This document shows positions 1 to 9,357 of a DNA stretch of 64,000 nt, one piece after another. Position numbers and translations under genes: made by a program. How positions within the stretch are numbered: the stretch's first letter is position 1; each line of letters starts with the position of its first letter. The notes beneath the pieces were generated by a model. It did not search any database. It was given only the letters and a program-made list of their open reading frames with translations, and had not been told where the DNA came from. This DNA is from JAJRVM01 sp041752115 (GTDB taxonomy: Bacteria > Planctomycetota > Planctomycetia > Pirellulales > Pirellulaceae), in NCBI GenBank assembly GCA_041752115.1, contig JBGSHS010000176.1, positions 18,933-82,932 on the forward strand, written 5' to 3'.

Positions 1-1146
1 CGCCGGCAACTGCTGGAGTGAAGCGACCTGCACGTCGGAGACCTGGGGCCCCAAAACCAGCATCTCCAGCTTCGGCAGCTTCTGGAGCTGCACCAGGCCG
101 GATCCGTCGATCGACGTACCTTCCACATCCAGAATCTCCAAAGTTGACACCTTAGCCACATGCACCAGGGCAGCGTCGTCGAGTGCTGGCGTCCAGAGAC
201 GAAGTCGCAGCAGCCCTTGCACTGAAGGAAGATACTGAAGTCCCGGATGGGAAACATCGGCCGCTTCAATACTCAACTCCGATACCTTCAGTCCTTCCAG
301 GCCGCGTAGCGCTCGGTTGGAGAAGTCGTCTCCGGTGAGTATCAAACGTCCGATCTGCGTGGTGCGGGGAAGCTCCGCCAGTTCTTGCGACCTTCGTAAG
401 ACCAGCACATCGAGCGTCATTGGCTCAGCAGGCGTTTCCTCAGTAACAGCCGCAGTCGGTTGTGGCTCACCTCCCTCAGGGGACTGCTCCGCTGACGATT
501 GCTTCCGCGGATCGGTTGAAGCCGCAGTGGCCGCCGCCACTTCCGCCCGCCGCCGAGCGAGGATCTCGGCAAACTTCTGCGCCAACGGATCGGGCCCCTC
601 TCCCAGCACTTCGTTCGCCGCTTCTGCCTCAATAGTCGGTTCGGCCTCATCCCCGCTCGCTGCGGATTTCGCCGACGGTCCTTCCGGTTGGTCCCTCCCC
701 GATTCGTTCGCAGCTTTCGGAGTTTCGCTCCTCGGAGTTTCGCTCTTCGGAGTTTCACTTTTCGGCGCAGCGATCTTCGCGGCGGCGTTCTTCTGGCCAG
801 CGTTCGGTGGGGCTGGGACCGTTTTCGATTGACCCGTCTTGGCGGTGCCAGACCTGTTCGTGACAGACTTGTCCTGAGAGGCTGGCTGTTGAATCCGGGG
901 GTCAGGCGACTTACGTTGCGACGCGGCAGCCTGTGAGATGTGCGACGACGGCAGGACCTGCTCCGACGCCCATCCATACCTGGGGACTCGTCTGAACACA
1001 CGCTGCGCTGTCGCGGGTACGATGTCAAACGTCAGGCTCAGCACCAGGCACAGTACGGCGGATATCAAGAGATACCGGCCATGCCGATACCGGAGCGGGG
1101 TGGATGTCGAGCCCCCCCCCCTGCAGGTTGCGATCGAACAGAACAC
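1..1146 (-). CDS. membrane-anchored leucine-rich-repeat-like protein, partial
   Basis: The reading frame is open from position 1146 to the left edge, so the C-terminus lies outside the window (382 residues visible). The start is a GTG preceded by GGGAGG six bases upstream; there is no ATG nearby. Residues about 24-42 form one hydrophobic segment, followed by a long low-complexity linker (residues 50-210) rich in Ala, Pro, Ser and Lys with three SETP(K/R) repeats. From about residue 255 regular leucine-spaced segments (TLEILDVEGTSIDGSGLVQL, then LEMLVLGPQVSD) look like planctomycete leucine-rich repeats. The layout suggests one membrane anchor with the repeats on one side, probably for protein contacts. 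The dense opposite-strand and Arg-rich frames here are shadows. It is divergent from the cytochrome gene at 1557. Function unknown. Confidence 0.8.
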   Translation of the reverse strand, partial: MFCSIATCRGGGSTSTPLRYRHGRYLLISAVLCLVLSLTFDIVPATAQRVFRRVPRYGWASEQVLPSSHISQAAASQRKSPDPRIQQPASQDKSVTNRSGTAKTGQSKTVPAPPNAGQKNAAAKIAAPKSETPKSETPRSETPKAANESGRDQPEGPSAKSAASGDEAEPTIEAEAANEVLGEGPDPLAQKFAEILARRRAEVAAATAASTDPRKQSSAEQSPEGGEPQPTAAVTEETPAEPMTLDVLVLRRSQELAELPRTTQIGRLILTGDDFSNRALRGLEGLKVSELSIEAADVSHPGLQYLPSVQGLLRLRLWTPALDDAALVHVAKVSTLEILDVEGTSIDGSGLVQLQKLPKLEMLVLGPQVSDVQVASLQQLPA

Positions 1147-1556
1147 GCCTGGCCTCCCATCGCCGCACCAGAAATGTGGAACCGGGAAAACGAATGTCCG
1201 ATTCCGCGAGGAACCAATACCAGTTCTCAGTTTAGAACTGGCGTCTCGACCTTGCAACAACGAGCACTTCAAGTGCGTGTGGGCTGCTCGCCCCTTGCGT
1301 GGGTCAATCGGTCAGCCAACGGCGGGTACGGAATTGGAATCTATTGTGTCAGGGAGGGAAAATCGCTATGGTTCGTGGCCGCGCCGCCGTTCTCGTCCCA
1401 TCGTCATTGTGGTCACGCCTGCCAAGGAGGGCAGGCAATGGGCCTCACGAGCGGGCGGCAGACGCGGCTGAGACGGCGCCGCACGTCCGGCTCATTCCCG
1501 GCCGCTGGTCGAGGTGCGGGCACCCAGGGAGGGGATTGTTGTTCACCGAACGGACA
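1147..1556. promoter_or_regulatory. divergent intergenic region
   Basis: This 410-base stretch separates the leftward leucine-rich protein from the rightward 19-heme cytochrome and must hold both promoters. I could not pick a convincing -35/-10 pair by eye. Open frames run through it because of high GC but lack coding character. Confidence 0.5.
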
Positions 1557-3452
1557 ATGGCGATTGGCCGGTTCGTATCGTTCCTCGGAACGATACTCTG
1601 CGCCCTCTTCGTGTTTGCCATCTCGTCCTGCAGTTTCTCGGGGCACCCTGACCTCACGCAATCAGACCTCGATCTTGGATGGCCCGCGACCGACCTGGAG
1701 TGGCGTCCGACGAGCGAGTTGCCTGGGAACTGGACCGAGGGCAAACAGCTGTGGAAGCCGCCTGCCTATCCGGTCTTGAAGGTCGATCTGCCTCAGATCG
1801 ACGGAGCGACAGTCACCGGATTAGACGCGCAGTGTGTGGTGTGCCACGAAACGTACGTGATGGCTTTTGCCAACAACGTGCATCGGCAGGAGGGGTGCGA
1901 AAAATGCCACGGTGGGGCAAGCCGGCATTTGGAAACACGTGGTTTCGCCAAGAATACCATCCTCAGCCTCAATCCACCTGAAAAAGCGACATCGACCGGT
2001 CAACCGATTACCCCGGCTGAACGAGCCGAGATCTGTCTCCAGTGCCATCAGACGCAGTCGCCTCAACTGGCCAAGGACTGGCGCACCTCGGCCCACGCAC
2101 ATCATCAGGTTGCCTGCTCGCATTGTCACGTGGCCCATTACAATGTTCCGCCGGGAACGCCACCGGCGGACCTGGGAAAAGACCGGCGGAACGGACAGGC
2201 GGAAGATCGACTGGTTCAATGGACACCGGAGCAGGTTTTGCCGCGGGAGGTTTCTGGGCATGGGGGAGCCGTGACGCCCGACGCGTGTTACGATTGTCAC
2301 GCGGCGATGAAGCGATTTGAGGAGCCGGGGCAACCGCACCAGATCGGAGCGGCCATTGGTTCACCACCTCATGGCGGCAAACCAGCCAGGCAGTCCGAGA
2401 AATTTGATTGCATCACGTGCCATAACCCACATGGCAACGTCACCGCGAACACCCGCAAGGACCTGTGCTTGACATGCCACGATGGTCCCCACATGAACGA
2501 GTGGCACGGATCGCCTCACGATCTGGCTGGCATCGGCTGCACGGACTGTCACACGCCGCATCCCGCCACGGGCCTGGCGATGTCGGTTCAGCAGCCGCAG
2601 GTGTGCTATCGGTGTCATGCAGAGAAGCGTCAGTTGGAGGAACTCGCCGGTCCTCATCAACTGCTCGGCCCAAATCAGTTCAACTGCACCACCTGCCATC
2701 GTCCGCATGGCCAGGTCACACCCCAGACACGAACCGATAGCTGCCTGAACTGTCATACCGGGTCGCCAACGATGGCGTGGCACTCGTCCTATCACGATCG
2801 TCAGGGAGTCGCCTGTGCCGACTGCCACAACGCTCATCCCGATACGCAGGTACCCCAGATCGTTGCGATCCAGCACACGACACTCGCGCAACCCGTTCGC
2901 CGGCCGATGCAGGTGGATCAACCGGACACCTGTTTCAAGTGTCATCCCAAGATCTTCGCGCTCGCCTCCTTACCTTCGCATCACCCGATCCTCGAGAGGA
3001 AGATCCGCTGCTCAGATTGTCATGATGCCCATGGCGAAGACTATCAGAGCCTGACGACCGAGACGCTCAACCAACTGTGTTTCGAGTGTCACGGCGAAAA
3101 GGAAGGACCCTTTGTGTGGGAACATGCTCCGGTGACAGAGAGCTGTGCGATCTGTCACGAACCGCACGGAACGGTTGCCAACAACCTCCTGCTGCAGCCG
3201 CCGACCTTCCTGTGCCTGCGGTGTCACACAGGCCACTCCACTCACGGCGCGACACTGCAGTGCACTCGCTGCCACGATATCAACAATGGCAACATCACGA
3301 CGCTCGTGGGGGGCTTCCCGATGAACCCCATGATACCGACGACACCCCAGTCTCGACAGGCATTGTTTACCGACTGCACTCAATGTCATTCGCAGATACA
3401 CGGGAGCGATTTCGCTACTGGCTTTGAATGTGGACAAGGTATGAGACGCTAA
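1557..3452 (+). CDS. 19-heme DmsE/MtrA-like c-type cytochrome
   Basis: The 631-residue product carries 19 CXXCH heme-attachment motifs, from CVVCH at about residue 85 to CTQCH near the C-terminus. Spacing and the block CFECHGEKEGPFVWEHAPV followed by CAICHEPHG match the DmsE/MtrA family of periplasmic decaheme cytochromes, but this one is about twice as heme-rich as the family norm. The N-terminus has a hydrophobic signal with ISSC, which could be a lipobox. I chose ATG 1557 because upstream residues are Arg-rich and non-signal-like; TTG 1539 or 1536, just after GGGAGGGG, is a real alternative. By family analogy it would carry electrons across the periplasm into the outer-membrane barrel encoded 313 bases downstream. 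Confidence 0.9.
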   Translation: MAIGRFVSFLGTILCALFVFAISSCSFSGHPDLTQSDLDLGWPATDLEWRPTSELPGNWTEGKQLWKPPAYPVLKVDLPQIDGATVTGLDAQCVVCHETYVMAFANNVHRQEGCEKCHGGASRHLETRGFAKNTILSLNPPEKATSTGQPITPAERAEICLQCHQTQSPQLAKDWRTSAHAHHQVACSHCHVAHYNVPPGTPPADLGKDRRNGQAEDRLVQWTPEQVLPREVSGHGGAVTPDACYDCHAAMKRFEEPGQPHQIGAAIGSPPHGGKPARQSEKFDCITCHNPHGNVTANTRKDLCLTCHDGPHMNEWHGSPHDLAGIGCTDCHTPHPATGLAMSVQQPQVCYRCHAEKRQLEELAGPHQLLGPNQFNCTTCHRPHGQVTPQTRTDSCLNCHTGSPTMAWHSSYHDRQGVACADCHNAHPDTQVPQIVAIQHTTLAQPVRRPMQVDQPDTCFKCHPKIFALASLPSHHPILERKIRCSDCHDAHGEDYQSLTTETLNQLCFECHGEKEGPFVWEHAPVTESCAICHEPHGTVANNLLLQPPTFLCLRCHTGHSTHGATLQCTRCHDINNGNITTLVGGFPMNPMIPTTPQSRQALFTDCTQCHSQIHGSDFATGFECGQGMRR

Positions 3453-3765
3453 GGCCCTGGAAACCGGCCAGAAAACCGCAGAATAATGAAGAAGGAACCG
3501 CAGAATAAAGAAGGAAGAGAGTGTCTAGCGCGAGCGATCACTGAGCGATCGCGGGCACAGCAGCACGTGGTTCTTCCACTTCGTAATTCGACGTTCCTTG
3601 TCCAGTATTCTGCGCCCAGTACTCTGTGGTTTAGGCACCTCGTTGACGAACACCACCAACGATTCAGATCCAAGCAGACACTCGACGATCCATGTTGACT
3701 ATGTTGCGGTAATGGGGACAGGAACTTCCGGCCCCGTGATCATGAAGAACGGTTGAAGGCTGTTT
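3453..3765. repeat. intergenic copy of dispersed CCGCAGAA / TTCTGCGG element
   Basis: The gap between cytochrome and barrel holds AACCGCAGAATAA-type words around 3474-3512 and, about 80 bases later, the opposite-strand form (TTCCTTGTCCAGTATTCTGC, 3593-3612). The same inverted pair recurs near 31891-32051, 44781-44934 and 56895-57045. No gene is seen. The barrel gene has its own GAAGG ribosome-binding site just before 3766. Confidence 0.6.
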
Positions 3766-6030
3766 ATGAGGAAGACCGACCGCCTATCTACGCCAGCGAC
3801 TCTTGCCTGGGCCGGCAGGTGTTTGTGCCTGCTGAGCGTGTGGGCCGGATGGGGTATTGCGCGGGCCGCTGACGGGCCGGCGTTTCCCTCTGCGTCGCAG
3901 CCGGATATCAGTCAGTTCGATTTCCTCGACGACCCTTACTCCACCCACCTGACCGGCGTGAAATGGACTGCCGCGGTGCATCGTGACTATCCTGCGTCAC
4001 AGTCTGATTCAGGGCCAGCTGCCACAATTCGCTCGGCCACCGGGGAGCTTGCCCCAGGCCCTGCGGAGGTCTTTGCCCAGAAGAACGTGACCCAACCGAA
4101 CCAGCGTCCTGCTCCGCCAGCGATTCTGCCGTCGGGGTTTGACGATCTGGCAGTGCGGGGCGGCTGGTGGTACGTCCATCTGCATGGGTCGGAGACGAAG
4201 GTGGGGCAGTATCAGGATCTTGCGCCATCACCCTTCTGGAACGTGGATCTGCTGAAAAGCAACGGCGAGTCGACGCTCGATCTGCAGGTCAGCGGACTGG
4301 ACAACGAGACGAGCCAAACGAGTCTTTATCTCTTCACACCCTCGTACGAGGCCAATTTGCGGTACGAGCGGTTCATTCATCGTCTGGTTCACGACCCTCT
4401 GCTGAATATGCCGCGGCCAGGAAGCGGAGCGGAGATCATTGCCGAGGACGTCGACGCGGGCGACGACTACGCCGTGCGCATCCAGGACATCCGCACCGAC
4501 GTGTCAGGCCAGCTGGCGGAGAACGTGAAATATGACCTGGATGTCTGGTTTCGACGCAAGAAGGGTGAACGCCAGGCGTTGGGCACACACCACGGCATGG
4601 CCTTCGCCGGCTTCCCGTGCCGCGTCTGCCATATCCTGTCACAGACCCAGGAAATCGACTGGGTCTCGACCCGAATCGAACCCGCCATTGAAGGGCGCTT
4701 CGGACTGCTGACAGCCCGCTACTCACGACCCATGCGGTTTTTTGGTCAGAACGATTCCGTCGTGACGCGATCGTACGGCAGCTTCCATCCGTATAACAAC
4801 TACACAACGGACAGTCCTTATGCGGTGGTGCCCGACACCGTGGCGCAAACGGATCGCCTGAAGTTACGGGCCGATCTGCCGTCAGAAACCATCATCTACT
4901 CGCAGCTGTATCGAGGATCGACCGACAACCTGCACCGCGATACCCAGCGAGGCTATTACGGATTCGACATTCGCCTTACCAATGCGTATTTCCGCCGCCT
5001 CACGCTCAGCAGCTTCGCCCGCTACAACCGGCAGCTGAACGAGTTCCCGCCGTACCTGGTGCCTCCGGAAGATCCCGCCGTGTTCGCTCCCACGGCCATT
5101 GTACCACCCTATAACTTGCGGCATCCTATCGATTATCTGCGGACGGCTGCCGGAGCGGATGCCGTCTGGCATCCCTTGCGTTCCGGGAAATGGGCCGATC
5201 AGCTGTCGCTTAACGCCGGAGTCGAAATCGGTGCTATCGGGCGCAGCTACGCCGACTACCAGATCGAGAACCCGCCGGGGTTTGCTTCCCAGGACCACAC
5301 GTCGTATACGACCTATTCGGCAGGCACGTCGATGCGCTGGCACCCGCGAGTCGATAATCGGCTCTGGTTCAAACACCGCAACACGGCCTATCCGCTATAT
5401 GGGCTGAGCAGCTACTTTGACGTGACCAACACCAATCGTCCCACCTCGGAGGATATTGTGGGATTCGATACCACGTGGCTGGCCGCGGACAACCTCATGG
5501 CCACCGCCAGCGTCTCGTTTGAGAACCGCAGTCATCACTCCTCGGTCGCCGAATTCGTCGAGGACAATTATCCGATGACCTTCACGTTCTGGTACGCTCC
5601 CCGGCCGTCGTGGTCCCTATCGGGCGGATACGGATTCCTCTCGAACTGGATTGACCAGGACGTCTATCTTCCCGGCAACTCCCCTGAGATCGAGCCGTTA
5701 GTGCGACAGCAGTGGAATTATGGCGGCCGCGGCCAGACCATGAGCCTCGGTGGCAGCTATGCCTGGACCAAGCAGGTCACTCTTTCCGGGTCCGTTCAGC
5801 AGGTCTGGGGTTCCGATGCCACGGATCCGACGGAACCGTGGCCGGACCTGCCCTCCTATTTCGACGTGCAGATCAATACGCGACGCTACATGTGCGGACT
5901 TGACTGGTCTGCCCACTCGAATATCTCCGCCTACCTGCGTTACGTCTACGAAGACTTCGACGACGTGACGTCTCCCTACAATACGGGTCGTGCGCAGATG
6001 ATACTCGCCGGTCTCACCGGCACGCGATAA
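3766..6030 (+). CDS. outer-membrane beta-barrel of a cytochrome conduit (MtrB / GSU2204-like)
   Basis: This 754-residue protein starts at ATG 3766 behind GAAGG and has a signal peptide (hydrophobic run to about residue 35). The body is rich in alternating aromatic and polar residues, as in many-stranded outer-membrane barrels. A single CXXCH (CRVCH) lies near residue 285, which fits the GSU2204-type CXXCH-containing barrels better than classical MtrB/PioB. MtrB-type proteins form the sheath through which a multiheme cytochrome passes electrons across the outer membrane. Its position directly after the 19-heme DmsE/MtrA-like gene on the same strand supports that role. The C-terminus ends in Arg, not the aromatic residue usual for barrels. 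Family assignment is from recall of pattern, not from a search. Confidence 0.78.
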   Translation: MRKTDRLSTPATLAWAGRCLCLLSVWAGWGIARAADGPAFPSASQPDISQFDFLDDPYSTHLTGVKWTAAVHRDYPASQSDSGPAATIRSATGELAPGPAEVFAQKNVTQPNQRPAPPAILPSGFDDLAVRGGWWYVHLHGSETKVGQYQDLAPSPFWNVDLLKSNGESTLDLQVSGLDNETSQTSLYLFTPSYEANLRYERFIHRLVHDPLLNMPRPGSGAEIIAEDVDAGDDYAVRIQDIRTDVSGQLAENVKYDLDVWFRRKKGERQALGTHHGMAFAGFPCRVCHILSQTQEIDWVSTRIEPAIEGRFGLLTARYSRPMRFFGQNDSVVTRSYGSFHPYNNYTTDSPYAVVPDTVAQTDRLKLRADLPSETIIYSQLYRGSTDNLHRDTQRGYYGFDIRLTNAYFRRLTLSSFARYNRQLNEFPPYLVPPEDPAVFAPTAIVPPYNLRHPIDYLRTAAGADAVWHPLRSGKWADQLSLNAGVEIGAIGRSYADYQIENPPGFASQDHTSYTTYSAGTSMRWHPRVDNRLWFKHRNTAYPLYGLSSYFDVTNTNRPTSEDIVGFDTTWLAADNLMATASVSFENRSHHSSVAEFVEDNYPMTFTFWYAPRPSWSLSGGYGFLSNWIDQDVYLPGNSPEIEPLVRQQWNYGGRGQTMSLGGSYAWTKQVTLSGSVQQVWGSDATDPTEPWPDLPSYFDVQINTRRYMCGLDWSAHSNISAYLRYVYEDFDDVTSPYNTGRAQMILAGLTGTR

Positions 6031-6080
6031 TGGTACAGTCACTCCACGCTCGAAGCGCCGTGATCGAGAGCCATCGCGTA

Positions 6081-8234
6081 TCACTGCCAAGGGATCAAGT
6101 CGGACTCCACTAACAACGACCAGATGATGGCCGTCAAGGTGGTCAGTCCGATGGCCAGGGCCAGGAAACCCATGATCCGCACTCTCCACAGCTTGCGGCG
6201 TGACGGCGCAGCAGTCTCGAATTCCTCCAGACGACCTTCGCGGCGCAGCCGCTGCAGGTATTCCGGGCGTTCATGGTGCAGTTCCTCCTCGCTGACGACG
6301 CCGGTGAGAATCGACATGTCCATTGGAAACTTGTCGGGCCGGAAGTGCGTGGCGAAGAAGTGAATGGCAAAGACGAAGCCGGTGGCGAGCAGGGCCAGCG
6401 TGGAGTGAATCACTTTCGCCACATTCACCACCTCGCCCGGCAGAAAGGCGCAGAACAGGTTGGGAAACCAGAGGATCAGTCCGGTCACTCCCAGCAGCGT
6501 GGTGTCGGAGGCCGCCCCGAAAAAGTCGAACTTCTCCCAGTAGGCCCATCGCTCGAACGTCGGCCTGGGACCCAACCCCGCAAACCAGCGTATCATGGCC
6601 GCGAAATCGCGAGCGTCACGCAGATTCGGTATCGGGGAGTCGGGACCAAACAAGGTCACGCTCCGCAAGCGACCCTGCCCGCGCAGCACGAAGTACTGCC
6701 GCACCATATAGAAGATGTAAGAGAAGAAACAGATGAACATGGAGATCGCAAAGATGCGGTGCCACAAAGCGATCGATTCGCAGCCGTTGAGGATCGACGC
6801 CAGCCAACGAGCCCACGGTTGACTGCTGAACTTCAAAGGCAAGCCGGTCAGGGCGAGCCCCAAGAAGGAAATGACGAGGATCTTGTGCATCACGCGATGA
6901 AAGGGCCGAAATCGGAGATATCCGCGTGTGTGGGGAGCGAGCCACTTCGGCCGACCGTGCCGCAGCACGTCCACCGCGGTACGCAGGAACCAGAGGACCG
7001 CGTGCAATCCGAAAAAACCGAAGACGACACAGATGAATGTCAACACGCCGTGATACGCCCAATACACCGCCGGTGATCCCTGCCGATCATAGTGGTTGGC
7101 GTGAGGATCGAAGCTCAAAAGGTTCGGCGTAATGTTGGCGTGACACGCGCCGCACGTCTGAGCGCGATTGCCGGGAGCCATCATCGAACCAGGATCCGAC
7201 AGCGGCAGAATGTCGTGCGCACCATGACAGTCTGAACACATCGCCCCCTCGACGTAACCAAGGCGAGTCAACTCGCCATGCATGCTCATGCCGTAAGCAC
7301 GATGGAGTTCCGTATGACAGCTCCCGCATCGATCGGGCTGCACCAGGCGGGCGGAGGCTCCTTTCGGGTCCGGAAAATCATGCCCCGCATGGCAATCGAT
7401 GCACGTCGGTCGCGTGGTGATCACCCCGCCTGGAGCAGACTTCTGAGCATCATGGCCCGGGCCGCTCCCTCGACCATGTACACTACGGCTCAGACGTTCC
7501 GCCACAAACCGGTGGCACTGGCTACAGGTCTCGGTAACGTGCAGCTTGTGAACGGTCGATCGCTCGTCGGCAGCCGGCAGAATCGCGTGCGCACTGTGGC
7601 AGTCGGCACAGGCGGCGGAGTGGACCAGCCCCGATTCAAAGAGTCCCCGACCATGCCCGCTCACCGTATACTCCGCTAATTCGCGCTCATGGCACTGCGC
7701 ACACGTCTCGACCTGGCTGCGAGCCCTGACCGGCGAGTCCAGATTGCCGACCGGTTGCATGCGATGCGGCGGATCGGTGTGGCAGGCACGGCAGTTCAAT
7801 GGCTTGCCGATCCCATCTTCCCCATAGAATACGGCCCCGTGGACGCTTTGTATCAGCTCGGCATATCGCTCCTTGTGACAGGCACCGCACGCGCGGGTCA
7901 TATCGCTCAGTGGCGTGCGCGAGTGTGCCACCGCCGGATCCAGACTGGTCGGATTTCCGCCGTGGCACTCATGACAGAGAATACCTTTCTGAGCATGTAC
8001 GTCGCCCTTGAGAAAATCGGGCGTCAGGTAGAAGCGACGCTTCTCGCCCGTCCAGAATTCAGGAGTCGCGTGACACAATACACAGGAATTGACGTCGCTC
8101 GGTATTTGCTTCGACTCGGTCTCGGCTGCGATCACCCTGCCGTGCAGCACAACGATCGCCAACGCGGAGATCAACGCTGATGATACCATCCCAGCCAGCC
8201 GTCTCGGCATTCCACCGGTACCATGGTCAGTCAT
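6081..8234 (-). CDS. CbcL-like fused multiheme c / b-type membrane cytochrome
   Basis: The 717-residue product begins with a signal sequence and an N-terminal half with 11 CXXCH motifs (CVLCH to CGACH, about residues 50-370). The C-terminal half has about six membrane segments with histidines placed as in FdnI/HydC-type b cytochromes (HRVMHK, LWHRIF, VIHS, AIHFFATHF). This architecture matches CbcL of Geobacter, an inner-membrane quinol oxidoreductase for extracellular respiration, which has nine c-hemes. I chose ATG 8234 because GGAGAG lies six bases before it. That ATG overlaps the stop of the upstream lipoprotein gene by eight bases (ATGACTGA), implying translational coupling. It is convergent with the barrel gene ending at 6030. 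Likely role: passing electrons from menaquinol to periplasmic cytochromes. Confidence 0.88.
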   Translation of the reverse strand: MTDHGTGGMPRRLAGMVSSALISALAIVVLHGRVIAAETESKQIPSDVNSCVLCHATPEFWTGEKRRFYLTPDFLKGDVHAQKGILCHECHGGNPTSLDPAVAHSRTPLSDMTRACGACHKERYAELIQSVHGAVFYGEDGIGKPLNCRACHTDPPHRMQPVGNLDSPVRARSQVETCAQCHERELAEYTVSGHGRGLFESGLVHSAACADCHSAHAILPAADERSTVHKLHVTETCSQCHRFVAERLSRSVHGRGSGPGHDAQKSAPGGVITTRPTCIDCHAGHDFPDPKGASARLVQPDRCGSCHTELHRAYGMSMHGELTRLGYVEGAMCSDCHGAHDILPLSDPGSMMAPGNRAQTCGACHANITPNLLSFDPHANHYDRQGSPAVYWAYHGVLTFICVVFGFFGLHAVLWFLRTAVDVLRHGRPKWLAPHTRGYLRFRPFHRVMHKILVISFLGLALTGLPLKFSSQPWARWLASILNGCESIALWHRIFAISMFICFFSYIFYMVRQYFVLRGQGRLRSVTLFGPDSPIPNLRDARDFAAMIRWFAGLGPRPTFERWAYWEKFDFFGAASDTTLLGVTGLILWFPNLFCAFLPGEVVNVAKVIHSTLALLATGFVFAIHFFATHFRPDKFPMDMSILTGVVSEEELHHERPEYLQRLRREGRLEEFETAAPSRRKLWRVRIMGFLALAIGLTTLTAIIWSLLVESDLIPWQ

Positions 8235-9357
8235 TCTTCTCTCCGCCGGCTGCGACAAACGTCACGGATCTCACGAACGCCTCAAAACGCTCCTCCTGAC
8301 GCAGCACCAAGTCCTGATCTCCGAGCATTTTGAAGAACCACGTGCGATCCTGATCGCCAGCCAGAACAACCAGCATGCCCAGTGGCCGCTCTGCCTCCGA
8401 TGGCCCCTCCAGTCTGATATAATGACCACGCCGGCCGTCAAGCTCAATAGGCTGCAGCGCCACATCCACCTCCTCCTGCGTCGTGTCCGGCAATCCAACT
8501 TGCCGGCGCCAGAGATTGACGTTGGGCAGCAGCCGAGTCGCCGTTCCCTCCATCCCCATGGCAACGACTTCGGCGGTCGCCTCCCCCTCTTGCACGGTGA
8601 AAGAGATCCTCCGCAATCCGCTCCCCTCGATCGGCGTCCAACCGTCCGGCACCGTGTATCGAATCGTCTCTTCCGATGCCGAATCGACAGCCTGAACAGC
8701 GGGGGCCGGAGCCCAGGAGCCCCCGGCCGCCGGCAATCCTCCCTGCTCGCTGTGGGCGTCGACCGGCACAAAACGCAACGACCGGACGAACTCCTGAAAC
8801 CGCTCCCGCTCCTGCACCGCCAGATCGGCATCGCCCCACAACTTGGCAAACCAGGCCCGAGAGCCGTGAACCACGATCGCCCCCAGGATGGCCTGACGCG
8901 GCTGGTCCGCTTCCGGAGAGAACAGCTCCAGATACTGGCCGGAAACGTCGCCAATCTCCATCGTCTGCGTCATCCCAGCCAATTCTTCCTGGGTGATCTC
9001 CGGCAATTGGATCTGCTGTCGCCAGCGATTCACATTGGGCAAGAGTGCGTTGGCCGAAGCATCCAGATCGATCAGCGTAATTTCCACCTGCCGCCCTTCC
9101 TGCTGGACACGATAAGCCGCTTTACGCATCCCATCGGCCGGCACAGCCTCCCAGCCCTCGGGACTGGTCGGTACAACGCGTTCGGCCGGCATTTCCGCAG
9201 CCGACGAACGAGTGCCTTGTTTGACTGCCGAGTTCGTCGAGGCTGGATCGGACCGCTTCGCGTCGGAACCTCGTGTTGAACAACCCACGAGCGCCAGCGT
9301 ACAGACGCCGGTCAGGGCCACCGTCCGGCAAAAGGAACGTCTTGAGGCGGCGAACAT
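8227..9357 (-). CDS. lipoprotein with two tandem homologous domains
   Basis: The 376-residue protein starts with a lipoprotein signal ending in LALVGC. It then holds two related domains of about 130 residues. Each begins with P(E/D)GW, contains LLPNVNRWRQQ or LLPNVNLWRRQ followed by a LP-x-x-TQEE motif, and ends with RFQEFVRSLRFV or RFEAFVRSVTFV. I do not recognise a named family with known function. Its stop overlaps the start of the CbcL-like gene, so it very likely works with that protein, perhaps as a membrane-anchored periplasmic partner; this is inference from context only. No CXXCH is present, so it does not bind c-heme itself. Confidence 0.85.
   Translation of the reverse strand: MFAASRRSFCRTVALTGVCTLALVGCSTRGSDAKRSDPASTNSAVKQGTRSSAAEMPAERVVPTSPEGWEAVPADGMRKAAYRVQQEGRQVEITLIDLDASANALLPNVNRWRQQIQLPEITQEELAGMTQTMEIGDVSGQYLELFSPEADQPRQAILGAIVVHGSRAWFAKLWGDADLAVQERERFQEFVRSLRFVPVDAHSEQGGLPAAGGSWAPAPAVQAVDSASEETIRYTVPDGWTPIEGSGLRRISFTVQEGEATAEVVAMGMEGTATRLLPNVNLWRRQVGLPDTTQEEVDVALQPIELDGRRGHYIRLEGPSEAERPLGMLVVLAGDQDRTWFFKMLGDQDLVLRQEERFEAFVRSVTFVAAGGEKND

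Noticed and set aside
8089..9279. A 396-residue plus-strand frame across the lipoprotein gene
   Set aside because: Opposite to the duplicated-domain lipoprotein, which has a lipobox and coupled downstream gene.
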